Positions 36,687 to 45,817 of a DNA stretch of 59,640 nt are shown piece after piece. Positions within the stretch are counted from its first letter, which is position 1; each line of letters starts with the position of its first letter. The DNA is taken from assembly GCA_003550725.1 (NCBI GenBank), contig PUKZ01000165.1:1-59640 (forward strand). The letters are read 5' to 3'. The notes below the pieces were generated by a model. That model did no database searches and had not been told where the DNA came from. It saw only the letters and a program-made list of their open reading frames with translations. The translations under genes and the position numbers were made by a program. Source of the stretch: Bacteroidales bacterium (GTDB lineage: Bacteria; Bacteroidota; Bacteroidia; Bacteroidales; UBA7960).

Positions 36687-38600
36687 ATGAATTTGCAGCA
36701 AATTTTAAAACAATATTGGGGTTATTCATCTTTCAGGCCTCTACAGGAGGATATTATAAGGTCTGTTCTTGAAAACAGAGATACATTAGCATTAATGCCC
36801 ACGGGTGGAGGGAAATCTTTATGCTTCCAGGTGCCGGGATTAGCAAAAGAAGGTATTTGTATTGTAATTACTCCATTAATAGCCCTGATGAAAGATCAGG
36901 TAGCCAATCTTTACAAGCGCGGAATTAATGCCTTTGCCGTATATTCAGGGATGTCATCAAGAGAGATAGATATTATACTGGATAATTGCATTTATGGCTC
37001 AGTTAAATTTTTGTATGTATCTCCTGAACGACTGACAACCGATTTGATGCGCAAACGCTTGCAAAAAATGAATGTTAGCCTGGTAGCTATTGATGAAGCT
37101 CATTGTATTTCGCAGTGGGGTTATGATTTCCGGCCACCATACCTGCGTATTAGCGAAATAAGACAATTCACAAATAACGCCCCCTTCCTGGCACTCACTG
37201 CCACGGCAACCAGGCAGGTAATACATGATATTTGTGAAAAACTTGATTTTAAAGAACAAAATGTTTTTATTAAAAGCTTCGAAAGAAAAAACCTTGTATA
37301 TGCAGTAGTCAATGAAGAAGACAAACTTAAAAGACTAAAAATTATCTGTAATAAAATTAATGGCACAGGAATTATATATGTGCGAAACAGGCGAAAGACA
37401 AGGGAAATATCAGATTTTTTAAACAAAAACGGAATTTCTTCTGACTATTATCATGCCGGGCTTGACAATATTACAAGAGAAAAAAAGCAGATCGGCTGGA
37501 TGTCTGAAAAAATAAGGGTTATCGTATGTACTAATGCCTTTGGTATGGGCATAGATAAGCCAAATGTACGTTTTGTAACTCATATGGATATGCCCGACTG
37601 CCCTGAGGCTTATTTTCAGGAAGCCGGAAGAGCCGGGCGAGACATGAAAAAATCTTATGCTTTGTTGCTCTTCAACAAATCAGACATCGTGGATGCAAAA
37701 AAATTCATAGAATTATCTTATCCTCCTTTGAAGTTTATCAGGCAAGTATATAACACAATTGGTAATTACCTTCAAATACCTATAGGTGGGGGCTCAAATA
37801 CTAATTACAACTTCGAATTACCCGATTTTTGTGAAAACTACCACTTCAACCCGTTATTAACATTTAATGCGATCAGATTCCTGGAAAAAGAAGGATACAT
37901 AGCTATTTCAGAAGCACTCAAAAACCCATCGCGCATAATTTTTTTGATAAATAAAGAAGAGCTTTACCGCTTCCAGGTAGCTAACCCAAACTATGACCAT
38001 GTAATCAAAACATTACTGCGCTCATATACCGGGCTTTTTACAGCATATTGCAAAATTGACGAAAATGAAATCGCTAAAAGACTTAATATCTCAAAAGACA
38101 AATTTATTTTACTTTTAAAAAAATTAAAACAATACAACATAATTGATTATCAGCCACAAAATCAAAAACCGCAAATAACATTTTTAACCGGGCGTATTAA
38201 CGAAAAAGACCTTACAATAGCTAAAGAAAATTACCATATACTCAAAAAAAATGCACAGCAACGGATGAATGCAATGATAGATTATGCCAAAACCAATAAT
38301 AAATGCCGCAACATTGTGCTGCTTAAATATTTCGGAGAAAAAAATGCCGGCAAATGCGGTAAGTGTGATGTATGCCTTGAACGTAATAAAACAGAGGTAA
38401 GCAACCAGGAATTTGATGAAGTAGCCGGGTTGATTATACCAATTTTAAAAGAAAATCCCCTAAATATTGAACAACTTCTCTCTGAAATAAAAACAAATAT
38501 CCCGGAAAAAAAAATTCTAAAAGTTATTCAATGGCTGAGAGACCACGGCAAAATAGTTTTTGACCCATTGCAAAATAAACTAAAATTGAATGAAAAATAA
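36687..38600 (+). CDS. recQ: ATP-dependent DNA helicase RecQ
   Basis: This 637-residue 3'-5' helicase has the RecQ motif 0 region (YWGYSSFRPLQEDIIRSVL), motif I MPTGGGKSLCFQVP, motif II IDEAHCISQWGYDFRPPY with the aromatic loop, motif III LTATAT, motif V NAFGMGIDKPNVRFV and motif VI QEAGRAGRD. The zinc-binding RQC subdomain is shown by the Cys in CRNIVLLKYFGE and KCGKCDVC near residues 545-570, followed by a winged-helix-like tail. No HRDC domain is present, so it is shorter than the roughly 700-residue RecQs and like other short Bacteroidota paralogues. It acts in recombination and fork repair. Confidence 0.93.
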   Translation: MNLQQILKQYWGYSSFRPLQEDIIRSVLENRDTLALMPTGGGKSLCFQVPGLAKEGICIVITPLIALMKDQVANLYKRGINAFAVYSGMSSREIDIILDNCIYGSVKFLYVSPERLTTDLMRKRLQKMNVSLVAIDEAHCISQWGYDFRPPYLRISEIRQFTNNAPFLALTATATRQVIHDICEKLDFKEQNVFIKSFERKNLVYAVVNEEDKLKRLKIICNKINGTGIIYVRNRRKTREISDFLNKNGISSDYYHAGLDNITREKKQIGWMSEKIRVIVCTNAFGMGIDKPNVRFVTHMDMPDCPEAYFQEAGRAGRDMKKSYALLLFNKSDIVDAKKFIELSYPPLKFIRQVYNTIGNYLQIPIGGGSNTNYNFELPDFCENYHFNPLLTFNAIRFLEKEGYIAISEALKNPSRIIFLINKEELYRFQVANPNYDHVIKTLLRSYTGLFTAYCKIDENEIAKRLNISKDKFILLLKKLKQYNIIDYQPQNQKPQITFLTGRINEKDLTIAKENYHILKKNAQQRMNAMIDYAKTNNKCRNIVLLKYFGEKNAGKCGKCDVCLERNKTEVSNQEFDEVAGLIIPILKENPLNIEQLLSEIKTNIPEKKILKVIQWLRDHGKIVFDPLQNKLKLNEK

Positions 38601-38674
38601 ACAAGACTCTATTTAAACTTAAAACCAGCGAAAATTAATTTAATAAGAACATTTTAAAAACAAAGCCAAATAAA

Positions 38675-38989
38675 ATGCAAAAACTAATACCTTTTATTGT
38701 GATAATCATTTTCATTGTCAGCTGCAATGAAGGGGTACCCATCCAACCTCTTGATGATCCTATGCAATACACCACTCAAGAAATACAAGAAGCCAGAAAA
38801 GACACTGTTATAGTATCAGTAGACGAGGATAATATTTATATATTTGACGATCACAATGTTGTCAGATACAAAATAACAAATATGTATAATCCGGGAGACA
38901 GGATGGTTTTGATCCCACTCCACTTATTTTTGTTATTTATTTTGTTAATCACTCTTTTTATGATATTTGTTTTTAACAAAATCCGTTAA
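38675..38989 (+). CDS. Small lipoprotein with C-terminal membrane helix, unknown
   Basis: This 104-residue protein has a signal peptide with a lipobox (IIIFIVSCNEG, Cys near residue 17), an acidic middle (PMQYTTQEIQEARKDTVIVS) and a C-terminal hydrophobic helix (LHLFLLFILLITLFMIFVFN) followed by KIR. The family is not recognised. The combination of lipid anchor and C-terminal helix is unusual and could place it in the inner membrane. It lies between recQ and ddl, 58 bases before the ddl ATG. Confidence 0.6.
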   Translation: MQKLIPFIVIIIFIVSCNEGVPIQPLDDPMQYTTQEIQEARKDTVIVSVDEDNIYIFDDHNVVRYKITNMYNPGDRMVLIPLHLFLLFILLITLFMIFVFNKIR

Positions 38990-39046
38990 AATTCAAAAAA
39001 ATCAGCAACTTTGCCGTCAAAATATTTGGAAAAAACAAACAGTAAG

Positions 39047-40042
39047 ATGAGAAAGAAAAATATTGCTGTAATAGCCGGTGGATATTCAGGCGAATATATT
39101 GTTTCTATTAATAGTTCAAAAACTATTTATAGAAATCTTAACAAAAAAAAATACAATGCCTTCACTATCCTTATCATAAAGGAAAAATGGGTTTACATTG
39201 ATGAGGGTCAAAACGAATATCCTGTTGATAAAAATGATTTTTCGGTTACGGTAAAAGACAAAAAGATCCACTTTGATTGTGCTCTAATCACAATACATGG
39301 CTCTCCCGGCGAAGACGGCAAGTTGCAGGGATATTTCGATATGCTTGACATTCCGTATACTACTGCCGGCATACTTGCTTCGGCTTTGACATTCAACAAG
39401 CACTTCTGCAATTTGCTTGTAAAACAATGGGGTATTTTAACTTCAAAATCTGTAAAATATCATGTTTCCGAAAATCCTGATGCTAATATGATACTTTCAC
39501 ATATTAAATTGCCTGTATTTGTTAAGCCTAATCGTGGGGGATCAAGCCTTGGCACAACCTTTGTAAACAACACTGACAATCTTATGCCGGCTGTTAATGA
39601 AGCTTTTAAGCACGATACCGAAGTATTTGTAGAAGAATATATTGAAGGTACAGAGCTTACTTGCGGTGCATTTATTCATAATGGCAAAGTAAAAGCATTA
39701 CCTGTTACCGAAATAATAAGTAAAACAAAAGCACAATTTTTTGATTTTGAAGCCAAGTATACCAAGGGAGCAGCCGATGAAATAACTCCTGCAAGAATAT
39801 CCAAAGAATTGACCCGCAAAATACAGGACTTAACAATATGCCTTTACAAAAAACTTGATTTAAAGGGTATTGTTAGATTCGACTATATTTTTAATAATAG
39901 CAAGATATACTTCCTTGAAGCAAATATCACACCGGGAATGGCTGATACCAGTATTGTTCCCCAACAAGCAGAGGTTATTGGTATGAGCATTAGTGATTTG
40001 TTCATGATAGCTATTGAAGAAGCTCTTAAATCAAGGCAATAA
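39047..40042 (+). CDS. ddl: D-alanine--D-alanine ligase
   Basis: This ATP-grasp enzyme joins two D-Ala for peptidoglycan. From the ATG at 39047 it has 331 residues. The frame is open from a TTG at 39011, but KKNIAVIAGGYSGEYIVS is the normal N-terminus, so the ATG is preferred. Visible motifs are IAVIAGGYSGE, ITIHGSPGEDGKLQGYFDML, PVFVKPNRGGSSLGT, VFVEEYIEGTELTCGAF, VRFDYIF and a C-terminal EANITPGMADTSIVPQQAEV (usually E.NT.PGMT..SL.P..A). Its product is the substrate of MurF encoded at 16771-18078. Confidence 0.94.
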   Translation: MRKKNIAVIAGGYSGEYIVSINSSKTIYRNLNKKKYNAFTILIIKEKWVYIDEGQNEYPVDKNDFSVTVKDKKIHFDCALITIHGSPGEDGKLQGYFDMLDIPYTTAGILASALTFNKHFCNLLVKQWGILTSKSVKYHVSENPDANMILSHIKLPVFVKPNRGGSSLGTTFVNNTDNLMPAVNEAFKHDTEVFVEEYIEGTELTCGAFIHNGKVKALPVTEIISKTKAQFFDFEAKYTKGAADEITPARISKELTRKIQDLTICLYKKLDLKGIVRFDYIFNNSKIYFLEANITPGMADTSIVPQQAEVIGMSISDLFMIAIEEALKSRQ

Positions 40043-40132
40043 TACACCTTTCTTACCGGGTATAAATAAAATATCCGTGACTAATAACAAATCATTCAAT
40101 ATTACTAAAAAAATTATTTTACTTTATCGCCA

Positions 40133-41665
40133 TTACTGATGTTCGTCGCGCAATAGGTCATTAATGGTCTTTACAGGATTAAATGTAATAACCGGAACTT
40201 CAACAAAAACAGTAATCCAGTCTGCCATTGCCCCGTTCCATAAGCCCGGCAACTCAAATGCTTTAAGCGAGCGACCCTCTTTTGATTTTTGACTTATAAA
40301 ACCGGTATTTGGATCAATATATTGTTCAAGATCATATTTCTTTCCATCCCAGGTTTTTAAGCCACAAACAATATCAACAGGATTAAAATGTGTTGACTTG
40401 TTAAAAATATCTTTTTGATTTGGATCTTTATGGTTAATTTGTGATGACTCGATTATCTGCAAACTTTTGATTTCTCCTGCAGAATATACCCAAAAAGGGC
40501 CTCCCCCGGGCTCACCTTCATTTTTCACCATGCCGCAAACCCTGATTGGCGAATAAAGCTTCCTTTGTAATATATCCTTTCCTTTTTCGCCCTGGCCTTT
40601 AAAAAGATCAGGATCAAAATTCAACTTTTCGCATACAAAATCAACAGCTTGTTCATATAAATTGTCATTAAGCTCTCCTTTTTCAATAATTTCCTGGTAC
40701 TGATGAACCCGGCTCTGTATTTCAAGCAAAATACCACCTATAGCCTTTTTGTACTTAACAGTTGGAGTTTTCAACCTGTCAGGTACCACGTTATCTATGT
40801 TTTTTATAAAAATAATGTCATCATCAATACTGTTAAGATTACCTATCAAAGCTCCATGTCCGCCAGGCCGAAAAAGTAAAGAGCCATCGGCTTCACGAAA
40901 AGGTTGGTTATTCATATCAACGGCAATTGTATCAGTTGAAGGGTCTTGTACTGAAAAATCAATATTATACTTAACCCCATAATATTCTTCATAAGATCTT
41001 GCAACAGTTTCAAAGTGCTTTTCGAATAATTCCATGTGTTCAGGAGATACTGTAAAATGCAGATTTACATCTCCATTAACATTTTTTCCATAAAGAGCCC
41101 CCTCAATAAGATGTTCTTCAAAAGATGTACGGCTATTACCGTTATACTTGTGAAACTTCAGCAAACCCTTAGGCAATTTGCCATAACCCAAACCCTTATC
41201 ATCAAGCAAAAATTCAATTAAAGGAAGATATTCCTTTTTTTCAATACAATCAACTGCATCATACCCTTTTTTCTTCATCACATCATATAAATCATTCCAA
41301 AAAGCAAAATTGGTAATCCTTTTAAAAAATATCCCGGCCGATTCATCTTCTTCTACCAAATCATCAGGGCTTTCATTGTTTTTTAATTTTTCCCGCCATT
41401 CAAAAATACTTTTAAACATCCGCGTAGCTGCTCCACTGGCCGGAACAAACTTTAAGACAGAAAAATTTTTTGCTTCCTTTTTATAATATTCAACGTAGCT
41501 GTCAATCCGGTTTTCATCAAGCACTAATATACCATCACCCGGAGTTGCGGGAGCAGCAAGGTCAATATGTGGAAACCCGCGCTTAAAAATATCAATCTGC
41601 CTCTTTATTTCTTGTTCAGTTATACCTTTTTGCTTTATCTGTTCTAAATCTCTATCTTTTAACAT
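40133..41665 (-). CDS. DUF4301 family protein
   Basis: This is a 510-residue cytoplasmic protein typical of the Bacteroidota DUF4301 family (QIDIFKRGFPHIDLAAPATP near the start). It carries VPASGAATRMFKSIFEW near residue 77, similar to the GGxGTRMxx(x)K nucleotide-binding loop of sugar-phosphate nucleotidyltransferases. In the middle are LLFRPGGHGALIGNLNSIDD and DIIFIKNIDNVVPD, similar to the uridyl-binding and metal-site segments of UDP-sugar pyrophosphorylases. I infer a GT-A-type nucleotidyltransferase-like fold, but the family has no established activity known to me. The gene is convergent with ddl and stands alone. Confidence 0.85.
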   Translation of the reverse strand: MLKDRDLEQIKQKGITEQEIKRQIDIFKRGFPHIDLAAPATPGDGILVLDENRIDSYVEYYKKEAKNFSVLKFVPASGAATRMFKSIFEWREKLKNNESPDDLVEEDESAGIFFKRITNFAFWNDLYDVMKKKGYDAVDCIEKKEYLPLIEFLLDDKGLGYGKLPKGLLKFHKYNGNSRTSFEEHLIEGALYGKNVNGDVNLHFTVSPEHMELFEKHFETVARSYEEYYGVKYNIDFSVQDPSTDTIAVDMNNQPFREADGSLLFRPGGHGALIGNLNSIDDDIIFIKNIDNVVPDRLKTPTVKYKKAIGGILLEIQSRVHQYQEIIEKGELNDNLYEQAVDFVCEKLNFDPDLFKGQGEKGKDILQRKLYSPIRVCGMVKNEGEPGGGPFWVYSAGEIKSLQIIESSQINHKDPNQKDIFNKSTHFNPVDIVCGLKTWDGKKYDLEQYIDPNTGFISQKSKEGRSLKAFELPGLWNGAMADWITVFVEVPVITFNPVKTINDLLRDEHQ

Positions 41666-42191
41666 AAAACATTTTTTATTTTTTTGTTAATATTTTTTAT
41701 GTAAATAACAAGTTCTTTCTGCACTTCAAAGTTAATTTATCTTTACAAAAAACATTGTTTAAAAACCTGCTTCAAATTTTTCATACAACTTTTTATTGTA
41801 TTCAACAACCTTGTCAATCAAATTATCACTCAATCCTGATACAACCCCCACCGAAAAATCTTTCCGGTATAAGACAAAACATAAAGTCGTAGCCTAATAA
41901 CATAGCCATATTATCACTTTTGTCGCCAACTATTTCAACCAATAACAAAACTTTTCAGGTGACGGATTATTTAATAAATAATTGTTGAAATCTCTTCAAA
42001 ATTTTAAGGAACACTTATAGCTTTATTTATTACTATTAAAAAAAAATTAATTACACTAAATAAAAATGTGTTAAACAAATGTACTCAAATAAACTCGAAT
42101 AAACATGATAAACTCATAGAGTATATTCTTGGTTAATCATCTATACACAGATTATATTTTTAAAAAATTTTTTTTCATCATAAATATGAAA
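41666..42191. other. Gene-free stretch with a decayed minus-strand reading frame
   Basis: No intact gene. On the minus strand, about 41960 down to 41759, two frames join into one plausible protein tail. The first reads VEIVGDKSDNMAMLLGYDFM (then FCLI); the second YRKDFSVGVVSGLSDNLIDK, then VVEYNKKLYEKFEAGF and a stop at 41759-41761. The shift is near 41880. The protein family is not recognised. The 5' part is absent, so this is a remnant. Confidence 0.4.
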
Positions 42192-42223
42192 TTTGTTTAG
42201 CTATAATAAAAAAACTATATTTG
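42192..42223 (+). promoter_or_regulatory. Promoter with long leader upstream of the membrane-protein gene
   Basis: A TTTG at 42192-42195 and TATATTTG at 42216-42223 are separated by 20 bases, a close fit to the Bacteroidota consensus. Transcription would start near 42230, leaving a leader of about 157 bases before the ATG at 42387. That leader includes a short inverted segment (ACTC...GAGT) followed by seven T at 42280-42286, and a second GAGTAGGA sequence just before the start. Confidence 0.6.
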
Positions 42224-42386
42224 TTATCAATAACTAGGTATAAAAGCAGGAATTATTACTCTTTATAAAGGGTAGGAGTTTTTTTATAAAGCAATTGTTT
42301 ATAAACCGTTTAGCAAAGCATTTATTTTTTCATAAAGGCGGAATCCGAAAAGCCTTAAGAGTAGGAACCATTAAAACTTATAGATT

Positions 42387-42968
42387 ATGAAAAACCAAGC
42401 TATTACACTAGGACGAGTAGGTATCTTGCTGCCAATTGCAGCTATATTATTATTTTGGGTACCAATTATTGGTCAACTTATTGGTTTAGCAATCCCGGTA
42501 TTGCTTTTGATTTCTCACTACAATTTCTCCAAAGCTTATGAAAAGCCTGCTATATTTAAAAACATGCTTATCGGAGCTATTATACCTATTATCACCAGCA
42601 TAATAGGTGGTATTATTATGGGTATAGCATTAGCTGCAGCCGCAGTTTCAATTCAGGATCCCGAAAGTTTAGGAATGCAGCAAATTTCAAATTTAATTTT
42701 TGAAAGCGGATTAACAATTATTGCAGCAATCATTATGCTTGCAGGATTAATTATAGGATATTACTATATATATAAAGCTCTGACAGACCTTGCCAAGGAA
42801 AGTGAAATCAAGCATTTCAAAACAGCAGGTTTGCTTTATTTCGTAGGTGCTATTGGAATAATAGTCTTCTTTCTCGGGACTATAGTAATGTTAGTAGGCT
42901 GGATATTTCATATAGTAGCTTATTTTTCTATACAGTCCGATAAAGAAAAAATAGAAGGGTCAAGTTAA
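42387..42968 (+). CDS. Multi-pass membrane protein of unknown function
   Basis: The 193-residue protein has about five hydrophobic segments: two near residues 8-45 (LLPIAAILLFWVPIIGQLIG), one at 57-80 (IGAIIPIITSIIGGIIMGIA), one at 104-128 (ESGLTIIAAIIMLAGLIIGY) and one at 150-178 (FVGAIGIIVFFLGTIVMLVG). The connecting loops are short. I do not recognise the family; the size and Gly/Ile-rich helices resemble small DUF996-type membrane proteins. It is monocistronic, with a promoter upstream and a terminator downstream. Confidence 0.65.
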   Translation: MKNQAITLGRVGILLPIAAILLFWVPIIGQLIGLAIPVLLLISHYNFSKAYEKPAIFKNMLIGAIIPIITSIIGGIIMGIALAAAAVSIQDPESLGMQQISNLIFESGLTIIAAIIMLAGLIIGYYYIYKALTDLAKESEIKHFKTAGLLYFVGAIGIIVFFLGTIVMLVGWIFHIVAYFSIQSDKEKIEGSS

Positions 42969-43065
42969 TTGATGTTTTGATAAAATAATTTACCCGCAAA
43001 CCTATATATCTGGTATATAGTCAGATAATATGGTATTGTCAGTATGTATTTAAAATATTTCTGAA

Positions 43066-43100
43066 GGGAGTAATGTTTTTAAACATTTACTCCCTCTTTT
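43066..43100 (+). terminator. Intrinsic terminator after the membrane-protein gene
   Basis: GGGAGTAATGTTT at 43066-43078 pairs with AAACATTTACTCCC at 43081-43094 (small bulge), followed by CTCTTTT. It lies about 100 bases after the stop codon. Confidence 0.75.
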
Positions 43101-43291
43101 ATAATCAGATAAAAAAACTCTATAGTTATATTAATTTTTTAAATCTTTTTTAAAAAACCCTTCAGTCTGCTTTGACTTCAACTACTCTTTATAAAAATAA
43201 GGAAAGAAGCAAAAAACTAATCCAGGCTTTTATCAATAATTTACCTTTTCAAAATAACTAATAAGAGTTTAACCGTCAAAATAAAAAAATA

Positions 43292-43299
43292 TATTTTTG
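43292..43299 (+). promoter_or_regulatory. Candidate -7 box for the acyl-CoA reductase gene
   Basis: TATTTTTG matches TAnnTTTG 33 bases before the ATG at 43332. No clear -33 element. Confidence 0.4.
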
Positions 43300-43331
43300 T
43301 ATATACAATAAATGGGTAAAAGAAAAAAATA

Positions 43332-44402
43332 ATGCAACCAAATTTGGATACGAGAAAAAATGCATTTACCGCTTTAGGAAAGGTATTGGATGATTTTATA
43401 GGCGGGAAGCTTGAAAATACAGATAAGGGTGAATTTTTAAATAAAAAGATTGATAAGGCTAGTATTGAAAATCCATGGTTTGACAAAACAAGCATTTTAA
43501 ATGCATTTAACGGAATCAGCCTAATGCTTAAAAAAGAGAAGCTTACTTATTGGCTGACAAAATATGAAAGCCGTATAGTTAATTCAGTAATTCCTAAAGA
43601 CATTGCGGTAATAATGGCAGGAAACCTGCCTTTGGTAAGCTTTCATGATTTTTTATGTGTATTGATTACAGGCCACAATTTTATCGGCAAACTATCTACC
43701 AACGACCAGGTTTTGCCGGTTGCATTAGCAGACCTGCTAATAAATATTGAACCTTCTTTTAAGGACAAAATTAATTTTACTTCCGGCATACTCCAGGACT
43801 TTGATGCTGTTATTGCCACAGGCAGCGATAATTCATCAAGATATTTCGAATACTACTTTGGTAAATATCCTCATATTATAAGGAAAAACCGGAATAGCAT
43901 AGCTGTTTTGGATGGCAGCGAAGATAAAGACTCTCTGAAAGCATTATCAAAAGATATTTTTATGTATTATGGCATGGGATGCAGGAATGTATCCAAACTG
44001 CTGGTTCCTGAAAATTATTCTTTTACCACTTTTTTTGAATCTATAGATTCATGGAGAAGTATAATGGATTTTTACAAATACAAAAACAATTATGATTATA
44101 ATAAAGCTTTGTTTTTGGTTAACAAAACCGAACATTTCGACAATGGCTTTCTCCTGGTAAAAAAAGATGAAAGACTGTCATCACCTCTGGCGGTACTTTA
44201 TTTCCAAAAATATTACTCAGAAAAGAATATAACAAACTATATAACAAATAACAAAGACTCTATACAATGCGTGGTTTCAAAAAGTTATGATAAAACAAAT
44301 ACGACTAATATTGTTCCTTTCGGCAAGTCGCAGTACCCCGAATTGTGGGACTACGCTGATGGTATTGATACTATAGATTTTTTAATTAATGATACAGAAT
44401 AA
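43332..44402 (+). CDS. Acyl-CoA/acyl-protein reductase (LuxC-like)
   Basis: This 356-residue member of the LuxC-type acyl-CoA reductase family is related to aldehyde dehydrogenases. It would reduce a fatty acyl thioester to aldehyde with NADPH. Visible are VIMAGNLPLVSFHDFLCVLI (cofactor-side glycine region), FDAVIATGSDNSSRYFEYYF, IAVLDGSEDKDSLKAL and the likely catalytic Cys in MYYGMGCRNVSKLLVPE near residue 219. No LuxE-type acyl-transferase or flavin monooxygenase lies beside it, so bioluminescence is not implied. Members in Bacteroidota are common and of unknown substrate. Confidence 0.85.
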   Translation: MQPNLDTRKNAFTALGKVLDDFIGGKLENTDKGEFLNKKIDKASIENPWFDKTSILNAFNGISLMLKKEKLTYWLTKYESRIVNSVIPKDIAVIMAGNLPLVSFHDFLCVLITGHNFIGKLSTNDQVLPVALADLLINIEPSFKDKINFTSGILQDFDAVIATGSDNSSRYFEYYFGKYPHIIRKNRNSIAVLDGSEDKDSLKALSKDIFMYYGMGCRNVSKLLVPENYSFTTFFESIDSWRSIMDFYKYKNNYDYNKALFLVNKTEHFDNGFLLVKKDERLSSPLAVLYFQKYYSEKNITNYITNNKDSIQCVVSKSYDKTNTTNIVPFGKSQYPELWDYADGIDTIDFLINDTE

Positions 44403-44972
44403 CCAACAACAAAAATGTTTTTATAATCCAGCAACCCTATATAATAACCTTTTTGTTATATACACAACATCTATAAATTCAGATTAAATAATTACTAAAT
44501 TTAAGCTTTCCGGATGCTCGAAATCAGGTTAAGCGGGTTTGATAGACCTCACATGTTTTGCTGTTCTCTTTTTTAAATATTTACTTAATAAGAGGCATCA
44601 CAGCAAACACCCTTGCATAACCAGGTAATTAAATGATATAAAATCACCGTCAATTAATTTCAATATTTTTAACAAAAAATATTATTATTATTTGCAAAGT
44701 TATTTTATATTTTTACAGTATGTTTTTCAACCTGTATATACTATATTATTTTTGTATTATATGATAAAAACAGTGCGGCATTTATTATTTTATCTGCCAG
44801 AAAAGTTTAGACCACATAAAAATATTGAGTTCTATACATATTGATTTCTCATTTTTAATAACCTGTTGTCATAACTAATTTTTAAATGGTTTAATGTAAT
44901 AGACACAATTAAATTTTATATTTATAATAGAATAGTCGTGTATAATTTGTAGGATTTTAAAATGATAAAGTT
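44403..44972. other. 570-base gene-free stretch with one inverted repeat
   Basis: No coding pattern. TTTGCTGT at 44557-44564 pairs with ACAGCAAA at 44600-44607, with further partial pairing inside (TCTCTT with AAGAG), making a loose hairpin about 155 bases after the reductase stop; it has no T run. TATTTTTG at 44747-44754 could be a -7 box for the next gene but would leave a leader of over 200 bases. Confidence 0.4.
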
Positions 44973-45698
44973 ATGAGAAAAAAACCAGATAAAGCTTTTT
45001 CAATATTGCTAATTGCAATTATTGTATTTTTTAGTTTTGATATAGATTCTTTTGCCGGTCAGTATCGTCAACAGCGCCAGGAAATGGTAGAAAATCAACT
45101 TAAAGGCCGTGGTATAACTGACAATAAAACTTTAGAGGCTATGCTCAATACTGAGAGGCATAAATTTGTACCTTCGGATTATAAACGGATTGCATATAAC
45201 GACCGGCCTCTCCCTATTGGCCACGGGCAAACTATTTCTCAGCCATATATAGTTGCTTATATGACAGAAATTATTGAGCCCGAAAGTCATCATCGGATCT
45301 TGGAGATTGGCACGGGTTCTGGTTATCAGGCTGCCGTTCTTGGAGAAATTGTTGATCAGGTATATACCATCGAAATCATTGAAGAGTTGGGAAAACAATC
45401 AATTGAGGTTTTAGATAAACTTGGTTACGATAACGTTCACGTGAAAATAGAAGACGGCTATTATGGCTGGGAGGAGCATGCTCCATATGATGCGATAGTA
45501 GTCACTGCAGCTGCTGATCATATACCTCCACCACTGGTTGACCAGCTAAAAGACGGTGGCAAAATGATAATTCCTGTTGGATCCCCATTTCGTGTACAAC
45601 AATTGATGTTGGTTGAAAAAGACGGAGACAGCAAATCCACCAAAAACCTGATGCCTGTTAGATTTGTACCTTTCAAGAGAGCTGATGATTATCAATAG
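44973..45698 (+). CDS. pcm: Protein-L-isoaspartate O-methyltransferase with signal peptide
   Basis: PCMT methylates isoaspartyl residues in aged proteins using SAM. The core is complete: REMVENQLKGRGITDNKTLE, HKFVPSDYKRIAYNDRPLPI, GHGQTISQPYIVAYM, the SAM site ILEIGTGSGYQAAVL, and DAIVVTAAADHIPPPLVDQL, to about residue 241. It differs from the usual cytosolic enzyme of about 210 residues in carrying about 28 extra N-terminal residues with a hydrophobic core (AFSILLIAIIVFFSF) and a possible cleavage site after SFAG. Export to the periplasm, or membrane attachment, is inferred. A SAM source there is not obvious. Confidence 0.9.
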   Translation: MRKKPDKAFSILLIAIIVFFSFDIDSFAGQYRQQRQEMVENQLKGRGITDNKTLEAMLNTERHKFVPSDYKRIAYNDRPLPIGHGQTISQPYIVAYMTEIIEPESHHRILEIGTGSGYQAAVLGEIVDQVYTIEIIEELGKQSIEVLDKLGYDNVHVKIEDGYYGWEEHAPYDAIVVTAAADHIPPPLVDQLKDGGKMIIPVGSPFRVQQLMLVEKDGDSKSTKNLMPVRFVPFKRADDYQ

Positions 45699-45817
45699 TT
45701 TTAAACATAATCATAATGTGCCTTACATTTTCGTCAGCTAAATACCGGCTTTATTGTTAATATTGATCAGCCCCAATTATTAATGAAAATTTTTAAAAAA
45801 AATAATCTTTCCTTAAT

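Noticed and set aside
43332-44402. A bioluminescence (lux) locus
   Set aside because: Only a LuxC-like reductase is present. There is no luciferase, LuxD or LuxE gene nearby, and stand-alone LuxC-like reductases are common in Bacteroidota.
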